Source: Halichondria panicea (Eukaryota; Porifera; Demospongiae; Suberitida; Halichondriidae). Taken from it: DNA of 64,000 bases. The number at the start of each line of letters is the position of its first letter. Position 1 is the first letter of the stretch. Made by a program: the position numbers and the translations under genes. The DNA is taken from the NCBI RefSeq assembly GCF_963675165.1, contig NC_087391.1, forward strand, positions 701,001-765,000, in the 5' to 3' direction. The notes under the pieces were generated by a model. It ran no database searches and was not told the DNA's origin. It saw only the letters and a list, made by a program, of their open reading frames with translations. Of the stretch, positions 59,137-64,000 are shown in pieces.

Positions 59137-61311
59137 GAGGGGTGTGTCTACAGGTACGTATATATACAGTCCGGAGGCACTAATAACATAAATTTATGTA
59201 CATCTCAAATTAGGTGGTCTGTACATACAACAAAGACCAAAGGAAAGTGATTTACAAAGAAAATACCTTGAAAATATGTGGGTTAAAATCAAAAGTCTAT
59301 TATGGACGAAATTATGGCGCATTCCAAATTTTAGATTTGAGCGCATACCATCTGAATCGGCTCTTTCTAAGGTTGAAATTGGACCACCAGAACTCTAGTT
59401 CTCGTAACCAATTCATTACATGACTTCACCTCTTCTCCTGGTGGTTTGGGTGTCTCTGATGATGGCTGCTTCTTGACTGTCACTGGAGACATCTTGGAAC
59501 TTGACTGGCCAGAGGACTTGAGTGCACCTCGGGTCAATGTGGCCACACGTTTTAGAGGGTTGAGGAGAGTGTTCGCCTGTGAGGGTGGGGAGTGAGTGTG
59601 TGAAGTGTGGAGGTGGGGAGTGAGTGTGTTTGATTGAAGATTATACAAAGGTATTGGGGTGGGCAAGGATTGTCAGTCGCACACCGGCCCTCCCAATCTT
59701 ACGGAAAGCTTTTAAAAAGTTTTTTATTTACGGTGTTGGAATCCAGTCTTCACTGCTAGCAGAGGATTACTAATGTATGGAATGTACACTATTTTGATGG
59801 GCATCAATTACTAGGAAAATGTAAAATCTTCATAATAATAGTAAACGAAAAAGAACAAAAGAGCAGACAACATAAAACCATACAGCAATAGAAAAAGCAA
59901 ACAGATGCCCGACCTTGAGAGTCGAGAATGATGGGTTAAAGAGTCTTTAACAGTGCACCAACCCTCCCCATTCATCTGTTGCATTCAGAGTCACTAGTAC
60001 TGAATAATTATTGTAAAGTATTTACATTGAGGTCATGCTGATATAAAGAGGGTGTGATACTTACCATTCTCTTTACCTCGGTGCTCTGTCGCTCGTACTC
60101 TCCTTCTGACAGGAACAAGATGACCTGACCCAACACGTGGAGGTGATCTGATAGGAATTCCTCTGAGGTGATAGTTTTGAGGTAGCCCTCCAGCTGAATT
60201 CGTCTCACGTCCAACCGCTGGGGGTCCAATTTGTGGAACGAGGGAAGAGTGGGTAGCACGAGATTAGCAGGGAAGTTATCAATCTGAGAGGAGGGAGAAA
60301 ATTGATACCCAAGAGCTTACTAGTAATGGCAATGCAGCTAAAGTCTGTACCAAAGAGCTTACTAGTATTGCAACCATGAAGGAGACGTAATGATAAATTG
60401 AGAGCTGTGTGTTTGTATTCTTTTTGTATAGTACACCAATGTCCCCCACCCCCTCCTTTCGGCTACTACCCACCTGTGCCCTGAGTGAGAGGTGGAGGTC
60501 GTGGAAGTCTCTATAGCGACGATTAATGATCCACTTCTCAGTGACAGAGACATGGCTGTGTTTGCAGGAGACGTTGACGTGAAACACACAATGCTTGGTG
60601 GTACCCTCGTTCAGAATGCCATAGTCGGGCAATGGCGGCTGAGAGGGCAATGAGACTATCACTGGATACATTCGCAGGGACACTCTTGGCCTGTGGAGTG
60701 GGTGGGGTGTGTGGAGTGAGTGGGAGTGTGGAGGGTGGAGGGTGGTTGGCAAGGAGAGGCATATATACACTTATGGAATGAACAAACAGTTACTGTAGCT
60801 TACACTGAGTACTGCTTTAGCAGTGGCCAGAACTGATTCCAGAGCACTTTTCTTCAGTCAATCATAATCTAGAAACAGAGTTACAGACAATAAAACAAGA
60901 GCATTACAATTTTAGAACAGACCCAACAAAAGGAAGTAATCAACATAACACACCTGTGACTCCGGTCTTCTGCAGGTGTGAGATGTGAGAGTTGACGTTG
61001 TACCTGAGTGATCGTACCTCGGTCTCGTTGGCCCCCTCACTCAGAGCAGCCATGAAACTGTCAGTGTTCAGAGAGCTCTCCTTGCACTGGACACGGGGGA
61101 ACACATACAAGTGAGAGGAACAACAATGGGAGGATATTGAAAATACTTTTATGATCAAAGCCATTCAGCATGCACAAAGTTAACGGAAATAGCATATAAT
61201 ATTCTGAAACACGTACACCATTCCCTCACCATTGATATGAAGGTGGCGTTGATGTTGTCTGGTAGAGCTAGTGTCTTGAGCAATGGTGTCCAGACCTTCC
61301 AGACCAACACA

Positions 61312-61933
61312 TAGTCTCGAATACCCGCCTCAACCTAAAAGCTTGAGTCTGGTCAAACTCACATATGAACTTTGTTCTGCACAGTCAGCAAAGTCAAGTG
61401 GGCTACACGCCCACAAGCATAGTGATAAAGCCACAAGCCACCGCATGTTAGGGACAGAACATACACAGAGGGCTATATCATATCAGACAGTGTATCAATT
61501 AAGGCTAGGAGTTGAAAGCCTACGAGAAAAACACTGAGCTTGAAGCCATCATTGCACAGAGCTAGAGGGCCATGAAACCATGGTCGACGGTCACATTCAC
61601 ATAAATGAGCATTTAGGCTGTTAATTTCGACAAGGTGTTCCAAAGGTCCTGTTGCTAGTCTGGAGATCGAGTTCTAGTATCACATCCTTACAACTTTCTC
61701 CATGAATTTTCCTACGTCGCCTTCTGTCAGGGGCTATATATTAGTAACAATCCATGCTGCCGTACCGTGGCGGTTAGCTATAATGATATTCATGTAGACT
61801 ATAATTTTATTCATGTGTCACACCCACTGTGGTCAATTAAATGTCCAAGAAATTCCTGGACACACTTGAACCAAACCTCAATGTGAGTTTGACCAGACTC
61901 AAGCTTTTAGGTTGAGGCGGGTATTCGAGACTA
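61312..61933. mobile_element. 622-base Mutator-like non-autonomous element
   Basis: The 53-base terminal repeats are perfect inverts (left TAGTCTCGAATACCCGCCTC, 61312-61364; right 61881-61933). A 9-base target duplication ACCAACACA lies on both sides (61303-61311 and 61934-61942). It interrupts a PXA exon that is uninterrupted in copies A, B and C. It contains no transposase. Perfect ends and duplication indicate a recent insertion. Confidence 0.92.
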
Positions 61934-62033
61934 ACCAACACATCTGTGAGGAAGGCCTGGAGGGACGGAGAAGAGAACTCGTCCTCTGGGAGCACAATAC
62001 ACAGCAGCAGCTCAGAGAGACGGTACAGGTAGG

Positions 62034-62034
<1 letters not shown>

Positions 62035-62080
<46 letters not shown>

Positions 62081-62125
62081 TGTGTGTGTGGGTGTGTGTG
62101 TGTGTATGTGTGTGTGTGGTAGGTT
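62035..62125. repeat. (TG)n microsatellite, copy F
   Basis: About 85 bases of TG units with a few CG and GG interruptions, at the acceptor side of PXA exon 2, in the same position as in the other copies. Confidence 0.85.
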
Positions 62126-63057
62126 TAACAACATTGGTCATACACTTTCTATTTTCTATTGAAAATCGCACCATCCACACTAATACAAACGGGAATATTG
62201 TCAATAGATATTCTATAAGAACTACACAGTGATACTAGGTTCAATGCTGGTACCTATCCTGGCTTCCCTGTCACAGCAGACGGCCCTCCACGGGTCCTCC
62301 CCACTCTCACACTTGAAGAACTCTGTCTCCACCGCCTCGTTCCATATTGCTGCACTTTGACCTGTAACCACACCCACTGATGCAGCCCCACACGCCACCT
62401 TGTACGCCCTCAGGTGATCCATAAAATCATTCATGAGTGTCTCTATGAAGAAGGCTAGGTAGTTAACCTAGCCGCGGCTACTTCTTGAATCACGTTTATG
62501 GGCGAGTTCTAGGGCTTCTTGGGAACACACTGGGTCGGGGCTGACGTGGGTGTGATACCAGCTCTCGAAAAGGTCTTGTAGTCCGAGGGACAACAGCTGT
62601 TAGGGTGTGTGGGTGGAGAGGATACTAGCTTTAGGTGTGTGTTTAGGGGAGGGGGTGGTTGTGTGTGTGGTGTGAGGTTGTGATCACCTTTTCTAGTTCT
62701 TCATCAATGCTCCTCACTCCAGTGAGTTGACTGTTGAACTGGAGGGGGCGTGGCTCAACGGAGGGTGCCAACACCTGGGGAGGTAGCAAACAATGAGACA
62801 ATGACAGCAGCGAGGATTGACGAGGTTACCTTGTGACAGCCGACTTGTGTCCATTGAGGACTGCTCTCTGTCCACACTTTCCTCACATGACGGGCCTGCT
62901 GCCAACTGACATACAGTGCAACAGAGAGGAACCTGAAGTCAAACAGTTGTACTGACTGTATAGACTAGTGTAGTATATAGTGTGTGTGCATGGTGATGCA
63001 TTCTTACCCTAGAATGAAGGACAAGACACAGAGAACCAGGAGTAGGCCACCATCCAT

Positions 63058-63193
63058 TGTATCATGTCAGGAGTGCATGAACATGCCATATGCCAAGTCA
63101 GCAGAGTATGACATGCATGTGACATAATGACATTCATTGCATTGTCAATTAACATCACTTGTAAATCACATGTAATTAGTACATACGATAAAC
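63058..63193. promoter_or_regulatory. Divergent promoter, copy F and gene 7
   Basis: A 136-base head-to-head spacer, the shortest in the window. It contains the imperfect TGCCAAGTCAGCA (63091-63103) and ATGACATGCATGTGACAT (63108-63125). The stretch AAATCACATGTAATTAGTAC just before the ATG is shared with gene 6. Confidence 0.58.
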
Positions 63194-64000
63194 ATGGCAG
63201 AATTAGAACCAGGTCCTCTGCATCTTGCTTGTAAGAATGGTCACTATCAGACTGTGGAAACTCTCCTGAACCATGGATACAATGTGAATGGAACAGATGA
63301 TGATGGATTCACCCCTCTCATGTTGGCATGCGAATATGGCCACACTGACATTGCGATACTGCTGCTGAGTAGAGGAGCACAAGTAAACATGCAAGATAAT
63401 CATGGGTGGTCTGCTCTGATGATAGCAAGTCACAATGGGCATAGCGATGTCGTTAAAGTATTGATAGAAAAAGGAGCACAAGTGAACATGCAAACGAATG
63501 ATGGGCGGTCTGCTCTGATGATAGCAAGTCAACATGGACATAGCGATGTCGTCAAAGTATTGATAGAAAAAGGAGCACAAGTAAACATGCAAGATAATGA
63601 TGGGCGGTCTGCTCTGATGATAGCAAGTCAATATGGGCATAGCGATGTCGTTAAGGTATTGATAGAAAAAGGAGCACAAGTGAACATGCAAGATAATGAT
63701 GGGCGGTCTGCTCTGATGATAGCAAGTCAATATGGGCATAGCGATGTCGTTAAGGTATTGATAGAAAAAGGAGCAGAAGTGAACATGCAACATAATAATG
63801 GATGGTCTGCTCTGATGATAGCAAGTCAAACTGGACATAGCGATGTCGTTAAAATATTGATAGAAAAAGGAGCACAAGTGAACATGCAAACGAATGATGG
63901 GCGGTCTGCTCTGATGATAGCAAGTCAATATGGGCATAGCGATGTCGTTAAGGTATTGATAGAAAAAGGAGCAGAAGTGAATATGCAACATAATAATGGA
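63194..64000 (+). CDS. Ankyrin array, gene 7 (cut by window end)
   Basis: Begins MAELEPGPLHLACKNGHYQT, as in genes 1 and 6, and runs open to the end of the window through about seven ankyrin repeats. By analogy the Death and kinase exons should follow outside the window. Repeats two, four and five are almost the same at the DNA level (SQYGHSDVVKVLIEKGA), showing recent internal duplication. Confidence 0.85.
   Translation, partial: MAELEPGPLHLACKNGHYQTVETLLNHGYNVNGTDDDGFTPLMLACEYGHTDIAILLLSRGAQVNMQDNHGWSALMIASHNGHSDVVKVLIEKGAQVNMQTNDGRSALMIASQHGHSDVVKVLIEKGAQVNMQDNDGRSALMIASQYGHSDVVKVLIEKGAQVNMQDNDGRSALMIASQYGHSDVVKVLIEKGAEVNMQHNNGWSALMIASQTGHSDVVKILIEKGAQVNMQTNDGRSALMIASQYGHSDVVKVLIEKGAEVNMQHNNG

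Larger units (their letters stand above)
59425..63057 (-). pseudogene. PXA-PX sorting nexin (SNX19-like), copy F, transposon-interrupted
   Basis: Start at 63057 with the usual anchor exon. PXA part 1 (about 62258-62600) has the copy B one-base gain (ATAAACGTG) and a further loss near 62455. PXA part 2 (about 61232-62034) is split by a 622-base element at 61312-61933. The PX first exon (about 60471-60690) has small indels near 60625 relative to copy B. PX second half about 60065-60283, linker about 59425-59578. Exon order is complete, but the frame is broken in several places. Confidence 0.75.

Overview
The window looks like nuclear DNA of an early-branching animal, most likely a demosponge. 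That is an inference from intron-rich genes with GT-AG introns, metazoan Death domains, a metazoan PARP1-type WGR/regulatory/catalytic module, a Roc-COR GTPase with a Death domain, an AAK1/BMP2K-type kinase fragment, and many (TG)n microsatellites and short hairpin transposons. I cannot name the species. No bacterial operons, CRISPR array, rRNA or tRNA were seen.

The locus is a tandem array of two alternating gene families. Plus-strand family: ankyrin-array / Death domain / protein kinase genes, starting at 16, 10172, 22187, about 34859 (headless), 46851 and 63194 (cut by the window end). Minus-strand family: a membrane-anchored PXA-PX sorting nexin (SNX19-like) followed directly on the same strand by the C-terminal half of PARP1 (WGR, regulatory and ADP-ribosyltransferase domains). 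Its copies start at 10008, 21756, 45820 and 63057. Neighbouring genes are tail-to-tail at their 3' ends and head-to-head at their 5' ends, the heads being as little as about 140-160 bp apart.

Region by region: 1-2632 ankyrin-Death-kinase gene 1; 3203-10008 SNX/PARP copy A; 10172-14708 gene 2 (about 25 ankyrin repeats, one frameshift); 15326-21756 copy B; 22187-33099 gene 3, whose kinase exon splices in phase to a Roc-COR exon and a terminal Death domain; 33573-34055 broken AAK1-like fragment; 34190-34858 deleted kinase fused to headless gene 5 (34859-38159); 38613-45820 copy C; 46851-49602 gene 6 (one frameshift); 50135-63057 copies D, E and F, with a 2.83-kb tandem duplication and a transposon insertion; 63194-64000 gene 7 start.

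The plus-strand proteins look like intracellular recognition and signalling molecules: a variable ankyrin surface, a Death-fold adaptor and a kinase. Their exons are all bounded by phase-1 introns, and Death and kinase-N-lobe types are shuffled between copies. Gene 3 assembles Ank, Death, a kinase lacking the DFG motif, Roc, COR and Death, which are the parts of DAPK in another order. Every minus-strand copy seen here carries at least one lesion, so any intact SNX/PARP parent lies elsewhere, unless the single-base lesions are assembly errors.
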